A stretch of 64,000 bases of DNA, from the NCBI RefSeq assembly GCF_900110755.1, contig NZ_FOFF01000031.1, positions 1 through 64,000 on the forward strand, read 5' to 3'. The DNA is from Streptomyces sp. yr375. GTDB lineage: Bacteria > Actinomycetota > Actinomycetes > Streptomycetales > Streptomycetaceae. Below the pieces are notes generated by a model that did not search any database, was not told the origin of the DNA, and was given only the letters and a program-made list of their open reading frames with translations. Below are positions 50,602 through 59,591 of the stretch, one piece after another. Each line of letters opens with the position of its first letter. Position 1 is the stretch's first letter. The position numbers and the translations under genes were made by a program.

Positions 50602-52146
50602 TCAGTTCGCGTCCGTGCGCAACGGGTTGGGCAGCAGGGCCCACTGGTCCCCGGGTGTCCCCGGCGACAGCCGCATCAGCGTCAGCGCCTTCGTCGGGAG
50701 CGGGTTCTCGCACAGCGCCACGAGGTCCGGGGTGCGCGGCAGGTCCCGTACGGCCGTCTCCAGGGCCGCGCGCAGGGCCGGGCGGCTGCCGGCCGTCGCC
50801 GCGAGCGCGCCCGCCACCAGGGAGCCGAACAGCTTGCGGCGCAGCGCCGTCACGTCGTCGGTGAGGATCCGCGCGGGCAGGCCGTCGGGCAGCGGGACGC
50901 CGTGCCGGGCCAGCCGGGCCGGGCTGACGCGGATGTCGGCCAGGTCGCGGTAGACCAGCCGCAGCGGCGCGCCCGACGCCGACAGCACGACCAGCAGGTT
51001 CTGGCCGTGCGCCTCCAACGCCACGCCCAGCTCCAGCAGTCGCAGTCCGACGGCGAGCGAGAGCCGCGCGAACCGCGCCAACCAGGCGGCAGAAGCGAGC
51101 AGTTCGGTCCCGGCGAGGGCCGCCACCGGGACGACGTGCTCGCCCGGCGCGCCGTATTCGCGCGGCGACTCGCGCAACACGGCCGCCAGATCGGGGGAGT
51201 CGGCGGTGGCCGCGCCCAGGGTGCGGGTCATGTGCAGCAGGCCGTCCGTGCGCGGCGCAAGGCTCTCCGCGAACGCCGACAGGGTCGCGGAGGCGGCGAT
51301 GGAGCCGATGGAGATGTCCCGCACCGAGGACGTCAGCCGGGTGCTCAGCGCGGTCTTGACGTGCGGCCCGTCCGGCAGCGCGAGCGTGCGCAGCGACATC
51401 AGCGGATGCGCCACGACACCCTCCGCGCAGGACCGCTTGAGCACGTGCGCCGCCTGCCACGGGTGCACCGGGATCAACAGCCGCCCCCCGTCCCGCAGAT
51501 GCTCCGGCCACGCGCCCGACACCAGGCACTCGCCGGCCGGCACCGGCAGCAGCCCCAGTTGCACCGACGGCCGGTGCTCGGGCCCGTACGCCAACTGCTC
51601 GGCCACCGAGAAACCGGGCCGGGTACGGCAGTTGGGGTGATACGGATGCCCGTCGACCACCCGCTGCTCCCACTCCCAGTCGGCCACCGGCCACGCCCGC
51701 CGGTCCGCCAACAGGGCATGACCGGGCTCCTGTCCGGCCCGTGACAGTGCCAACGACGCGACGCTGTGGCCGAGTTCGGCGGCGAAGGCCGCGCCGTGCG
51801 GCACCCCCAGCTCCGTCATCAACCGCGCCGGATCGTCGTACGCCACCCCCGCCAGCCGTACGTCCGTCACATAGGCGGCGGTCGCGTACGGGTCCGCGCG
51901 CGGGCCGTGCAGCCGGCGGCCGTCGCGCAGCCGCACCGAGCTCTCCGCCCCCGGCTCCCCGGGCCCCCTCGACACCTCCCGGCGCTCGATCCAGGGCAGC
52001 GGCTCGTGGACGAGGGCCCGCCACAGCCGGGTCAGCACGGCCGCCCGGGCCCCGGGCAGCGCGGCCGCGTACCGCGCGCCGAGAGCGGGGCGGACGGCCT
52101 CCAGTTCCGCGGCGACCTCGGCCTCGGCGGTGGGGGAACGGTGCAC
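50602..52146 (-). CDS. NIS siderophore synthetase, IucA/IucC type (A)
   Basis: 514 residues from GTG 52146. Signatures: DGHPYHPNCRTRPGFSVAEQ (ATP-binding His/Arg region), LIPVHPWQAAHVL, MSLRTLALPDGPHVKTALST, LEAHGQNLLVVL and VYRDLADIR. NIS synthetases join citrate-like acids to amines through acyl-adenylates in siderophore assembly. It is shorter than typical members (near 580-600). Divergent from a second NIS synthetase 122 bp away. No iron box of the DmdR type was found between them. Confidence 0.88.
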   Translation of the reverse strand: MHRSPTAEAEVAAELEAVRPALGARYAAALPGARAAVLTRLWRALVHEPLPWIERREVSRGPGEPGAESSVRLRDGRRLHGPRADPYATAAYVTDVRLAGVAYDDPARLMTELGVPHGAAFAAELGHSVASLALSRAGQEPGHALLADRRAWPVADWEWEQRVVDGHPYHPNCRTRPGFSVAEQLAYGPEHRPSVQLGLLPVPAGECLVSGAWPEHLRDGGRLLIPVHPWQAAHVLKRSCAEGVVAHPLMSLRTLALPDGPHVKTALSTRLTSSVRDISIGSIAASATLSAFAESLAPRTDGLLHMTRTLGAATADSPDLAAVLRESPREYGAPGEHVVPVAALAGTELLASAAWLARFARLSLAVGLRLLELGVALEAHGQNLLVVLSASGAPLRLVYRDLADIRVSPARLARHGVPLPDGLPARILTDDVTALRRKLFGSLVAGALAATAGSRPALRAALETAVRDLPRTPDLVALCENPLPTKALTLMRLSPGTPGDQWALLPNPLRTDAN

Positions 52147-52268
52147 AGGGGGGCTCCTGGGGGTACGGGTACGGCGTCGACGTCCACGGGTACGACGTCA
52201 CGGAGGGCCGCGACGCCAGCGATACTGATCGTCTCCGCCCCGAAGAACCGTAGGGAACCAGGGAACCA

Positions 52269-53828
52269 GTGGATCGCGTGGACCTCATATCCCCGGCCGC
52301 CGGGGCCGCCGAGCCCGTGGCGCCCGCCGACGGCGTCGCCGAGCGCGCCGACGCCTACGCGGCCGCGCCGCTGCTCAACTGCCTGCTGCGGGAACTCGCC
52401 GAACCCCTGCCCGGCGCGCCGGGCGGCGCGGGCCGGTCCGGGTACCGGCTGCCCGCCAGCGGCCGGCTGCTGCGGGTACGCGGCACCCGGCGGCCCGCCG
52501 CGCCCGAGGTGCACACGGCGGGCGCCTGGCACCGCCTCGGCCACCCCGAGCTCGTCGCACTGGTCGCGGACGAACTGCGCCGGCACACCGGGCTGGCCAA
52601 CCACGAGCTGCCCGCCGAGATGACCGACAGCCGGGACGCGGTCGCCGCGCTGCTCACCGCACGCGCGCGTGCCACCCCGCCGGACTCCCCCTACCTGCGC
52701 TCCGAGCAGTCCCTGATCACCGGCCACCCCCACCACCCGGCCCCCAAGGCGCGCGGCGGCGGCCCGCCCGCCGGCTGGCTGCCGTACGCCCCGGAGGCGC
52801 ACGCGCGCTTCCCGCTGGCGCTGCTGGGGCTGCGCGAGGACCAGGTCGTCGAGGAGGGCGACACCTCCGCACTGGACGCCCTCGGCGAGGCCCCGCCCGG
52901 CTACCGGCTGCTGCCCGCCCACCCCTGGCAGCTCGACCTGGCCGGGCCGCGCCTCGCGCCCGCCTTCGCCGACGGCCGCCTGCTGCGGCTCGGCACGACC
53001 GACTTCGACGCCTGGCCGACGGCCGCCGTACGCACGCTGTACGCGCCCGAGCGCGACCTGTGCCTGAAGTTCAGCCTCGACGTCCGCATCACCAACGACA
53101 TCCGCCGCCTGTGGCGCCACGACCTGCTGAAACTGCGCCGCACGGACACGGCGGCGGCCCGCGCCTTCGAAACCTGTGGACCCCCTGCGGTCTGGCTGAG
53201 CGACCGCGGCTACCGCACCGCCGCCTTCGCCTTCGAGGAGCTCGCCGCCCTGGTCCGCGACGGTCTGGACGGCCATCTGCTGCCCGGCACGACCCCGCTG
53301 CTCGCCGCGGGCCTCGTGGAGGGCTTCGACGGCAGCCCGCTGGCCGCCGCCGCGGACCCGGCGGCCTGGTGGGAGGCATACCTCGCCGTCGTCGTGCCGC
53401 CGGCGCTGCGCGCCTTCGCCGACCACGGCGTCGTCCTGGAGGCGCACCTACAGAACACCCTGGTCGCCGTCGACGCCGACGGCACCCCCGTGCAGGCCCT
53501 GTTCCGGGACGCCGAGGGCGTGAAACTGCTGCCGGACGTGGAGCGGGCGGCCGGCTGGGAGCGACTGGTGTACTGCCTGGTCGTCAACCACCTCTGCGAG
53601 GTCGCCGCGGCCCTCGCCGAGCACCACCCCGGCCTCGACCCCTGGCCCGCCGTCCGCCGCGAACTGGCCCGCCACGACCTCCCCGAGGCCGCCGCCCTGC
53701 TCACCGCGCCCACCCTGCCCGGCAAGACGAACCTGCTGCTGCGCTGGACGGGCGCGGACGGCGCGGACGCCCGCTACCTGCCGCTGCCCAACCCGCTGGC
53801 CGGGGCCGCCGAGCCGTTCGGCACGTGA
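52269..53828 (+). CDS. NIS siderophore synthetase, IucA/IucC type (B)
   Basis: 519 residues from GTG 52269 (GTG 52278 also possible; weak ribosome site). It shows LITGHPHHPAPKARGGGPPA, LLPAHPWQLDLAGP, RTLYAPERDLCLKFSLDVRI then TNDIRR, LEAHLQNTLVAVDADG and FRDAEGVKLLP. The FRDxEG wording and KARxG motif differ from protein A, so the two probably do different condensations. No monooxygenase, acyltransferase or exporter for a full siderophore pathway is in the window. Confidence 0.88.
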   Translation: MDRVDLISPAAGAAEPVAPADGVAERADAYAAAPLLNCLLRELAEPLPGAPGGAGRSGYRLPASGRLLRVRGTRRPAAPEVHTAGAWHRLGHPELVALVADELRRHTGLANHELPAEMTDSRDAVAALLTARARATPPDSPYLRSEQSLITGHPHHPAPKARGGGPPAGWLPYAPEAHARFPLALLGLREDQVVEEGDTSALDALGEAPPGYRLLPAHPWQLDLAGPRLAPAFADGRLLRLGTTDFDAWPTAAVRTLYAPERDLCLKFSLDVRITNDIRRLWRHDLLKLRRTDTAAARAFETCGPPAVWLSDRGYRTAAFAFEELAALVRDGLDGHLLPGTTPLLAAGLVEGFDGSPLAAAADPAAWWEAYLAVVVPPALRAFADHGVVLEAHLQNTLVAVDADGTPVQALFRDAEGVKLLPDVERAAGWERLVYCLVVNHLCEVAAALAEHHPGLDPWPAVRRELARHDLPEAAALLTAPTLPGKTNLLLRWTGADGADARYLPLPNPLAGAAEPFGT

Positions 53829-53866
53829 CCGCGCCGAGGTCCGGCGGCTCCTTGCGAAGGCGCAGG

Positions 53867-54652
53867 TCAGAGGCCGTAGCCGCCGTCGACCCCCAGGGAC
53901 TGGCCGGTTATCCAGCCGGCCCGCGGGGACATCAGGAAACCGACCGCCGCGGCGATGTCCTGGGCGGTGCCGAACCGGCGCAGGGCGATGGCGCGCAACG
54001 TGGTCCGCAGGACGTCGTCCGGGAGATGACGCTCCTTGAGTTCGTCCCACATGCCCGCCTCGACCGCGCCCGCGCCGACGCTGTTGGCCCGTACGCCGTA
54101 CCGTCCCTCCTCGGCGGCGACCGCCCGGACGACCGCTTCGACGGCTGCCTTGGGGCCGACCGAGAGAACGTCCCGCTTGGCGTACCGGCGCAGCGCGGCG
54201 GTGCTCACGGCGACCACGGCACCGGCGGTGAGGCGCAGTTGGGGCAGAATCGGCTGAAGGACGTTGAAGAAGCCGACGGCGTCCTGGGAGACCTGTTCCC
54301 GGAACCGGCCGGGAGCCGTCTCGGACACGTACTGCATGGTCACGAAGGGCCCCGCCGCGTAGACGAGGCCGCCCAGCGGTGCCTCGGCACCGAGGCGGGC
54401 CACGAGGTCGGCGGCCGCGGCCTCGTCCGTCAGGTCGAGGGCGTGGACCGACGTGCCGCGGCCTCGCGCCACCACGTCCTCGTAGGTCCGGCGGGCGGCC
54501 TCCTCGTTACGGTGATAGGTGAGCGCCACATCGCGGCCGTCGTCGGCGAGGACGCGGCAGACCGCGCTGCCGATACCTCCCGAGCCGCCCACGACGAGCA
54601 CCTTGCCGGGGGCGGCCTCCGGGCCGTTCCGGGAGGCGGATGAAACCGACAT
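53867..54652 (-). CDS. SDR-family protein lacking the catalytic Tyr
   Basis: 261 residues from ATG 54652, CAGGAGA upstream. Rossmann motif VLVVGGSGGIGSAV and C-terminal RFGTAQDIAAAVGFLMSPRA then GWITGQSLGVDGGYGL are classic SDR. But the YxxxK motif reads SVGPK (LSVGPKAAVEAV): the Lys is present and the Tyr is Ser; the catalytic Ser region is VAVSTAALRRYAK. It may bind NADP(H) yet act by another route or be inactive. The leader contains a 17-nt poly-C run, 20 bases before the start. Confidence 0.85.
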   Translation of the reverse strand: MSVSSASRNGPEAAPGKVLVVGGSGGIGSAVCRVLADDGRDVALTYHRNEEAARRTYEDVVARGRGTSVHALDLTDEAAAADLVARLGAEAPLGGLVYAAGPFVTMQYVSETAPGRFREQVSQDAVGFFNVLQPILPQLRLTAGAVVAVSTAALRRYAKRDVLSVGPKAAVEAVVRAVAAEEGRYGVRANSVGAGAVEAGMWDELKERHLPDDVLRTTLRAIALRRFGTAQDIAAAVGFLMSPRAGWITGQSLGVDGGYGL

Positions 54653-54672
54653 CTGCGGAGTCTCCTGACTGC

Positions 54673-54689
54673 GGGGGGGGGGGGGGGGG
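54673..54689. repeat. 17-nt homopolymeric G (C on the SDR strand) tract
   Basis: Seventeen consecutive G on the plus strand, followed by TGGG. It lies between the SDR ribosome site and the acyl-CoA dehydrogenase remnant. Confidence 0.9.
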
Positions 54690-54712
54690 TGGGTGAGGCC
54701 GAAGTGCGGATC

Positions 54713-55144
54713 TCAGAGGGAGCGGGCGATGAGTTCCTTCATCAGCTCGTTCGTGCCGCCGAAGATGCGCTGCACCCGGGCGTCGGCGAAGGCACGCGCG
54801 ATCGGATACTCCGTCATGTACCCGTAGCCGCCGAAGAGTTGTACGCATTCGTCGACCACGCGGCCCAGCCGGTCCGAGGCCCACCACTTGGCCATCGAGG
54901 CGGTGGCGTCGTCCAGCGTGCCGTTGTCGAACCGCTGGATGCACTCGTCGACGAAGGTGCGGGCGACGGTCGCCTCGGTGGCCGCCTCGGCCAGTTTCAT
55001 CCGGGTGTTCTGGAACCGGATCAGTTCGCGGTCGAACGCCGTCCGCTGTTTGACGTATTCGACGGTGGAGGCCAGCGCCTGTTCCATGATGGCCACGCAG
55101 TCGATCGCCACGACCAGCCGCTCGCGCGGGAGTTGCTGCATCAT
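54713..55144 (-). pseudogene. Acyl-CoA dehydrogenase C-terminal fragment
   Basis: From 55144 the minus strand encodes MMQQLPRERLVVAIDCVAIM, FQNTRMKLAEAATEATVART, LFGGYGYMTEYPIARAFADA and RVQRIFGGTNELMKELIARS, the last 140 residues of an acyl-CoA dehydrogenase including the GGTNE site near the flavin. The first 240 residues, with the acyl-binding and beta domains, are missing. The MMQQLP start is an internal position in relatives, so this is a truncated remnant. Confidence 0.85.
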
Positions 55145-55382
55145 CGAGGAACCCGGTGGCGGATGCGGTCGCGAGCAGGTCGTGGGCGGCGCCGAAGGAG
55201 CCGCGGCCGGACGGGGTGCGGGCCCGCTCCCGCAGCCAGCTCCAGACCTCCTCGGTCCGGCCGGGGTCGATCGCCGTGAGGGCGTCGTGTTCGGCCCGGG
55301 CCAGGCGGTCGAGCGCCGTGGCACCCGTGCGGGCAGCGGCTCTGAGGGAGGAGGACGAAGGCAGACGAGAGATGCGTGGCAT
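55145..55382 (-). pseudogene. N-terminal fragment of an unidentified gene fused to the dehydrogenase remnant
   Basis: ATG 55382, with CAGGAG six bases upstream and a palindromic operator before it, opens MPRISRLPSSSSLRAAARTG, then LDRLARAEHDALTAIDPGRT and FGAAHDLLATASATGFLDD. Codon use is normal, but the frame runs out of register into the dehydrogenase fragment at about 55140. I do not recognise the protein. A deletion joining two genes would explain both fragments. Confidence 0.5.
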
Positions 55383-55439
55383 GAGCAACTCCTGCGGGAC
55401 CGCAGGCGAGTGGCCTGCGTCGGGGCATGTTGTCCCGAG

Positions 55440-55469
55440 ATGTCATCGTTGACGTATGTCATCGTTGAC
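55440..55469. promoter_or_regulatory. Duplicated near-palindromic operator
   Basis: ATGTCATCGTTGAC occurs at 55440 and 55456 (period 16); each contains GTCA-N4-TGAC. The tandem looks like a TetR-family operator in the promoter of the fragment starting at 55382. The stretch 55470-55758 shows nothing else, apart from being the promoter region of the HipA-like gene. Confidence 0.6.
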
Positions 55470-55758
55470 ACTGCTTGCGAGGATGATGGACCCGGTCCCC
55501 GGTAACGTCAATGCTTTGCGCCCGTCACGCATCGGCAATGCCCGCGGCCGGTCTCTCGCCCGATACCGCTCTACGGCCGCCCGCACCGTGCCCGTTCCGC
55601 GGGCGCTCCCCGGTGACGTGCTCGGATACCCGCTTTCCGGCGATCACCCCCGGTTACTATGCTCACTTCCCAGGGCCGTCGACGGGTCGTTCCCGCTGTC
55701 GCACCCCTCTGGGGCAGGTCGTGGATCATAAGGCTAAAGAGACAGGTGGCCTGGGAAA

Positions 55759-56673
55759 ATGCTGAGAGAGGTCACCGCGACCCGCTACATCGAACCCCTG
55801 CGTGAGGGCGGCTCGCTGCCGGGACTCGTCGAGGCCGACGACCTCGGCACGTACGTCGTGAAGTTCACCGGCTCCGCGCAGGGCCGTAAGGCGCTGGTCG
55901 CCGAGGTGATCGTGGGCGAGCTGGCGCGCGCCCTCGGCCTCAGGTTCCCCGAGCTGGTGCTCGCGCACTTCGACCCGGCGATCGCCGACGGCGAGCCCCA
56001 CCAGGAGGTGCGGGAACTGCACGGCGCGAGCGCGGGCCTCAACCTGGGGATGGACTACCTGCCGGGCGCGCGGGACTTCACCCCGGAGGTCGCCGAGAGC
56101 TTCAAGGTCGACCCCCTGGAGGCGGGCCGGATCGTCTGGCTCGACGCCCTCACCGTCAACGTCGACCGTACGGTGCACAGCTCCAACCTCATGGTGTGGC
56201 CGACGCTCGGCATCGCGCCCCCGCGCCTGTGGCTGATCGACCACGGCGCGGCCCTCGTCTTCCACCACCGCTGGGACGCCTCCGACCCCGCCAAGGCCTA
56301 CGACTTCCGGCACCACGCGCTCGGCCGCCACGCGCCCGATGTGCGGGCGGCCGACGCGGAGTTGGCCCCCCGGGTGACGCCCGAACTCCTGCGGGAGATC
56401 ACGGCCGTCGTCCCGGACGCCTGGCTGGCCGACGAGGAGGGCTTCGCCGGCCCGGACGCCGTCCGGCAGGCGTACGTGGACTACCTCCACGCGCGCGTGC
56501 GGGCCGCCGCGGCCTGGCTGCCCACCGACTTCCCCACCCGGGAGGAACTCGCCGCCGAGGAGGCCCAGCGGGCGGCGAGGACACAGGAAGGCCGGCCGAA
56601 CTGGCTGAAGCGGGTCCCCGACCTGCACGGCAGACCGGCGGCGGAACAGGATTGGTCGGTGCACCTCGGATGA
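55759..56673 (+). CDS. HipA-like kinase
   Basis: 304 residues from ATG 55759. A PI3/4-kinase-like/HipA fold: YVVKFTGSAQGRKALVAEVI with the ATP Lys, then WLDALTVNVDRTVHSSNLMV (catalytic Asp/Asn) and RLWLIDHGAALVFHH (metal Asp). Such stand-alone proteins without HipB occur throughout actinobacteria. It presumably phosphorylates a protein or other acceptor; target unknown. Its TGA overlaps the next ATG (ATGA), so it is coupled to a SelW-like protein. Confidence 0.82.
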   Translation: MLREVTATRYIEPLREGGSLPGLVEADDLGTYVVKFTGSAQGRKALVAEVIVGELARALGLRFPELVLAHFDPAIADGEPHQEVRELHGASAGLNLGMDYLPGARDFTPEVAESFKVDPLEAGRIVWLDALTVNVDRTVHSSNLMVWPTLGIAPPRLWLIDHGAALVFHHRWDASDPAKAYDFRHHALGRHAPDVRAADAELAPRVTPELLREITAVVPDAWLADEEGFAGPDAVRQAYVDYLHARVRAAAAWLPTDFPTREELAAEEAQRAARTQEGRPNWLKRVPDLHGRPAAEQDWSVHLG

Positions 56674-56954
56674 CGGATGTCCAGCGCGTGGAGATCGAGT
56701 ACTGCACCCAGTGCCGCTGGCTGCCCCGCGCGGCCTGGCTGGCGCAGGAGCTCCTGACGACCTTCGAGACCGAGCTGACGGAACTGTTCCTCAAGCCCGG
56801 CAAGGGCGGTGTCTTCGTCGTCCGCGTGAACGGCGAGGTCGTCTGGGACCGCCGCGAACAGGGTTTCCCGGAGCCGACGGCGGTGAAGAGGCTCGTACGC
56901 GACCGAGTGGCCCCGGGAAAGTCCCTGGGCCACTCGGACCAGCCTGCCTCTTGA
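56670..56954 (+). CDS. SelT/SelW/SelH (Rdx)-family redox protein
   Basis: 94 residues. VEIEYCTQCRWLPRAAWLAQ holds the CxxC redox motif of the Rdx family (Cys in place of Sec), followed by GGVFVVRVNGEVVWDRREQG and FPEPTAVKRLVRDRV. Thioredoxin-like fold. Translationally coupled to the HipA-like kinase, a pairing that suggests a common task. Confidence 0.9.
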   Translation: MTDVQRVEIEYCTQCRWLPRAAWLAQELLTTFETELTELFLKPGKGGVFVVRVNGEVVWDRREQGFPEPTAVKRLVRDRVAPGKSLGHSDQPAS

Positions 56955-56971
56955 TGCTCAGTGCTTGATGC

Positions 56972-58606
56972 TCAGCCCTTGAGCTGCTCGTACGCGGGGA
57001 GGGTGAGGAAGTCCGCGTAGTCGTCGTCGAGGGCGACCTCCAGGAGGAGGTCGTGGGCCTGCTGCCAGTGGCCGGCGGTGAAGGCCTCCTCGCCGAGCTC
57101 GGCGCGGATGTTCGCCAGTTCCTCGGCTGCGACCTCGCGGGCCAGCTCGGGCGTCGCCTTGACGGTCTGCCCGCCGTGCTCGAACTCGACGCCGGCGTTG
57201 ATCCACTGCCAGATCTGCGAGCGGGAGATCTCGGCGGTGGCCGCGTCCTCCATGAGGTTGAAGATGGCGACCGCGCCGAGGCCGCGCAGCCAGGCCTCGA
57301 TGTAACGGATGCCGACCTGCACGGCGTTGACGAGACCGGCGTACGTCGGCGCGGCCTTCAGCGAGTCGATCGCGATCAGTTCGCCCGCCTCGACGTGGAC
57401 GTCCTCGCGCAGCCGGTCCTTCTGGTTCGGCTTGTCGCCGAGGACCTTGTCGAAGGACTCCAGGGCGATCGGGACCAGGTCGGGGTGGGCGACCCAGGAG
57501 CCGTCGAAACCGTCGCCGGCCTCGCGGTCCTTGTCGGCGCGGACCTTCTCGAAGGCGACCTTGTTGACCTCGGCGTCCCGGCGGGACGGGATGAAGGCCG
57601 CCATGCCGCCGATCGCGTGCGCGCCGCGCTTGTGGCAGGTGCGCACAAGGAGTTCGGTGTACGCGCGCATGAACGGGGCCGTCATCGTGACCGCGTTGCG
57701 GTCCGGGAGGACGAACTTGGCACCGCCGTCACGGAAGTTCTTGACGATGGAGAACAGGTAGTCCCAGCGGCCCGCGTTCAACCCCGAGGCGTGGTCGCGG
57801 AGTTCGTAGAGGATCTCCTCCATCTCGTACGCGGCCGTGATCGTCTCGATCAGGACGGTGGCGCGGACGGTGCCCTGCGGGATGCCGACGTAATCCTGCG
57901 CGAAGACGAACACGTCGTTCCACAGGCGGGCTTCGAGGTGCGACTCGGTCTTCGGGAGGTAGAAGTACGGGCCCTTGCCGAGGTCGAGCAGACGCTGGGC
58001 GTTGTGGAAGAAGTACAGGCCGAAGTCGACGAGCGCGCCCGGGACCTGACTGCCGTCGGCGTCGACGAGGTGCCGCTCGTTGAGGTGCCAGCCGCGCGGG
58101 CGCATGACGACGGTGGCGAGCTCGCTGTCGTCCTTCAGCGCGTACGACTTGCCCGACCTCGGGTCGGTGAAGTCGATGTTCCGGGTGTACGCGTCGGCCA
58201 GGTTGACCTGACCGAGGACGACGTTCTCCCAGGTCGGCGCGGAGGCGTCCTCGAAGTCCGCGAGCCAGACGCGGGCGCCCGAGTTGAGGGCGTTGATGGT
58301 CATCTTGCGGTCGGTCGGGCCGGTGATCTCGACCCGGCGGTCGTTCAGCGCCGCGGGGGAGGGGGCGACCCGCCAGGAGTCGTCCGCGCGGATCGCGGCG
58401 GTCTCCGGGAGGAAGTCGAGCGTGGAGGTGCGGGCGATCTCGGCGCGGCGCTCGGCGCGGCGGGCGAGGAGCTCGTCACGGCGCGGCGTGAACCGCCGGT
58501 GCAGCTCGGCCACGAAGGCGAGCGCCGCCTCGGTGAGGACCTCCTCCTGCCGCGGCAGGGGCTCGGCGTCGACGATGGCCAGCGGGGACGGCGCTGGTGC
58601 GGACAT
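56972..58606 (-). CDS. aceB: Malate synthase A
   Basis: 544 residues from ATG 58606. Malate synthase TIM barrel: [40 protein letters not shown] with the catalytic Arg, [40 protein letters not shown] and [20 protein letters not shown] with the catalytic Asp. It condenses glyoxylate with acetyl-CoA to malate. With AllR-like sites at its promoter, this copy serves glyoxylate from allantoin rather than a glyoxylate shunt; no isocitrate lyase is nearby. Confidence 0.96.
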   Translation of the reverse strand: MSAPAPSPLAIVDAEPLPRQEEVLTEAALAFVAELHRRFTPRRDELLARRAERRAEIARTSTLDFLPETAAIRADDSWRVAPSPAALNDRRVEITGPTDRKMTINALNSGARVWLADFEDASAPTWENVVLGQVNLADAYTRNIDFTDPRSGKSYALKDDSELATVVMRPRGWHLNERHLVDADGSQVPGALVDFGLYFFHNAQRLLDLGKGPYFYLPKTESHLEARLWNDVFVFAQDYVGIPQGTVRATVLIETITAAYEMEEILYELRDHASGLNAGRWDYLFSIVKNFRDGGAKFVLPDRNAVTMTAPFMRAYTELLVRTCHKRGAHAIGGMAAFIPSRRDAEVNKVAFEKVRADKDREAGDGFDGSWVAHPDLVPIALESFDKVLGDKPNQKDRLREDVHVEAGELIAIDSLKAAPTYAGLVNAVQVGIRYIEAWLRGLGAVAIFNLMEDAATAEISRSQIWQWINAGVEFEHGGQTVKATPELAREVAAEELANIRAELGEEAFTAGHWQQAHDLLLEVALDDDYADFLTLPAYEQLKG

Positions 58607-58687
58607 GAACGGTCACTTCCTTCAGCGGTGGCACCAGGTGCCAGTCGAACCGGGGTACGGCGAGCAGGTCCCCGGACGGGCCGGGGC

Positions 58688-58741
58688 TTCTGAACAGTGG
58701 ATACTAGTTTCCTCATCGTGGAAGTTCAATGGTTTGTTGAT
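58688..58741 (-). promoter_or_regulatory. AllR-like pair and TTCAAT palindrome upstream of aceB
   Basis: TTCTGAACAGTGGAT at 58688 and TTCCTCATCGTGGAA at 58709 start 21 bp apart. One base later TTCAATGGTTTGTTGAT (58725-58741) matches the second palindrome type. All lie 80-135 bp before the start codon. Confidence 0.7.
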
Positions 58742-58789
58742 ATCAAGATTCTCCGGGTCGAGGCAAGGTGGCTCTCGGTGCCAGGCTCC

Positions 58790-59401
58790 TCACTCAAGGT
58801 GCACCAGGTCTTCAGGGGTGTCGATGTCGAACGGCCGGGCCACGTCCCCGCACTCCACGAGCATGATCGCCGCCTGGTGTTCCGTCAGGTAGGCACGCGC
58901 CCCCCGGTCGCCGGTCGCGCTCGCCCCGATGCCCGCCCAGTGAGCGGCCCCGAACAGGACGGGGTGGCCGCGTACGCCGTCGTAGGCGGCGGAGACGAGC
59001 GACGACTCGTCCTCGTACCCGGCACGCACCCGGGCGACCGCCTCCGGCCCGATGCCGGGCTGGTCGACGAGCGACACGAGCGCGGCCCGCGCCCCCGTCC
59101 CGGCGAGCGAGGCCAGCCCCGCCCGCAGTGACGTGCCCATGCCCTGCGCCCACTCCGGGTTCGGCACGATCACACACCCCGCCAGCCGCGCCCGCGCCCG
59201 TACGGTGTCGGCGGCGGCCCCGAGGACGACGTGCACGCGCGTGCAGCCCGCCGTACGCAGCACCTCGACCGCGTGCTCCACCAGGGGCCGCCCCCGGTGT
59301 TCGAGCAGCGCCTTGGGCCGCCCGCCGAGCCGCCGGCCCCCGCCTGCGGCCAGCAACAGGCCGACCACCTCGTCGTCGGGCGGGTCTTGCTTGTGCGTCA
59401 T
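58790..59401 (-). CDS. MobA-like nucleotidyltransferase
   Basis: 203 residues from ATG 59401. GT-A fold with the nucleotide loop GLLLAAGGGRRLGGRPKALL, then VHVVLGAAADTVRARARLAG, LVSLVDQPGIGPEAVARV and FDIDTPEDLVHLE. This is the MocA/MobA-like molybdenum cofactor nucleotidyltransferase family. Such proteins mature xanthine dehydrogenase-type enzymes, which would fit purine breakdown, but no such enzyme is in the window. Confidence 0.85.
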   Translation of the reverse strand: MTHKQDPPDDEVVGLLLAAGGGRRLGGRPKALLEHRGRPLVEHAVEVLRTAGCTRVHVVLGAAADTVRARARLAGCVIVPNPEWAQGMGTSLRAGLASLAGTGARAALVSLVDQPGIGPEAVARVRAGYEDESSLVSAAYDGVRGHPVLFGAAHWAGIGASATGDRGARAYLTEHQAAIMLVECGDVARPFDIDTPEDLVHLE

Positions 59402-59591
59402 GGGTCCTGCATACCCGACTGCCTGCCCCGGTACCGACCGCGCGGTCTGCCGGGGCTGAATTTCCGTCCGCGTGGTGGCGCACCCGGCATCGGGTGGCGT
59501 TAACTGACCCGCGCGTCCTCCGGCGCCCGACGCGCCATGGGGACGCGGGGCGGGACCACGCGCGCGTGCGTGTGTGCGAGGGGGGAGAGCT

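Noticed and set aside
52147-52268. DmdR/IdeR iron box between the NIS synthetases
   Set aside because: No TTAGG-type palindrome with acceptable match was found.
56972-58693. 546-residue plus-strand frame over aceB
   Set aside because: Antisense shadow; malate synthase motifs are on the minus strand.
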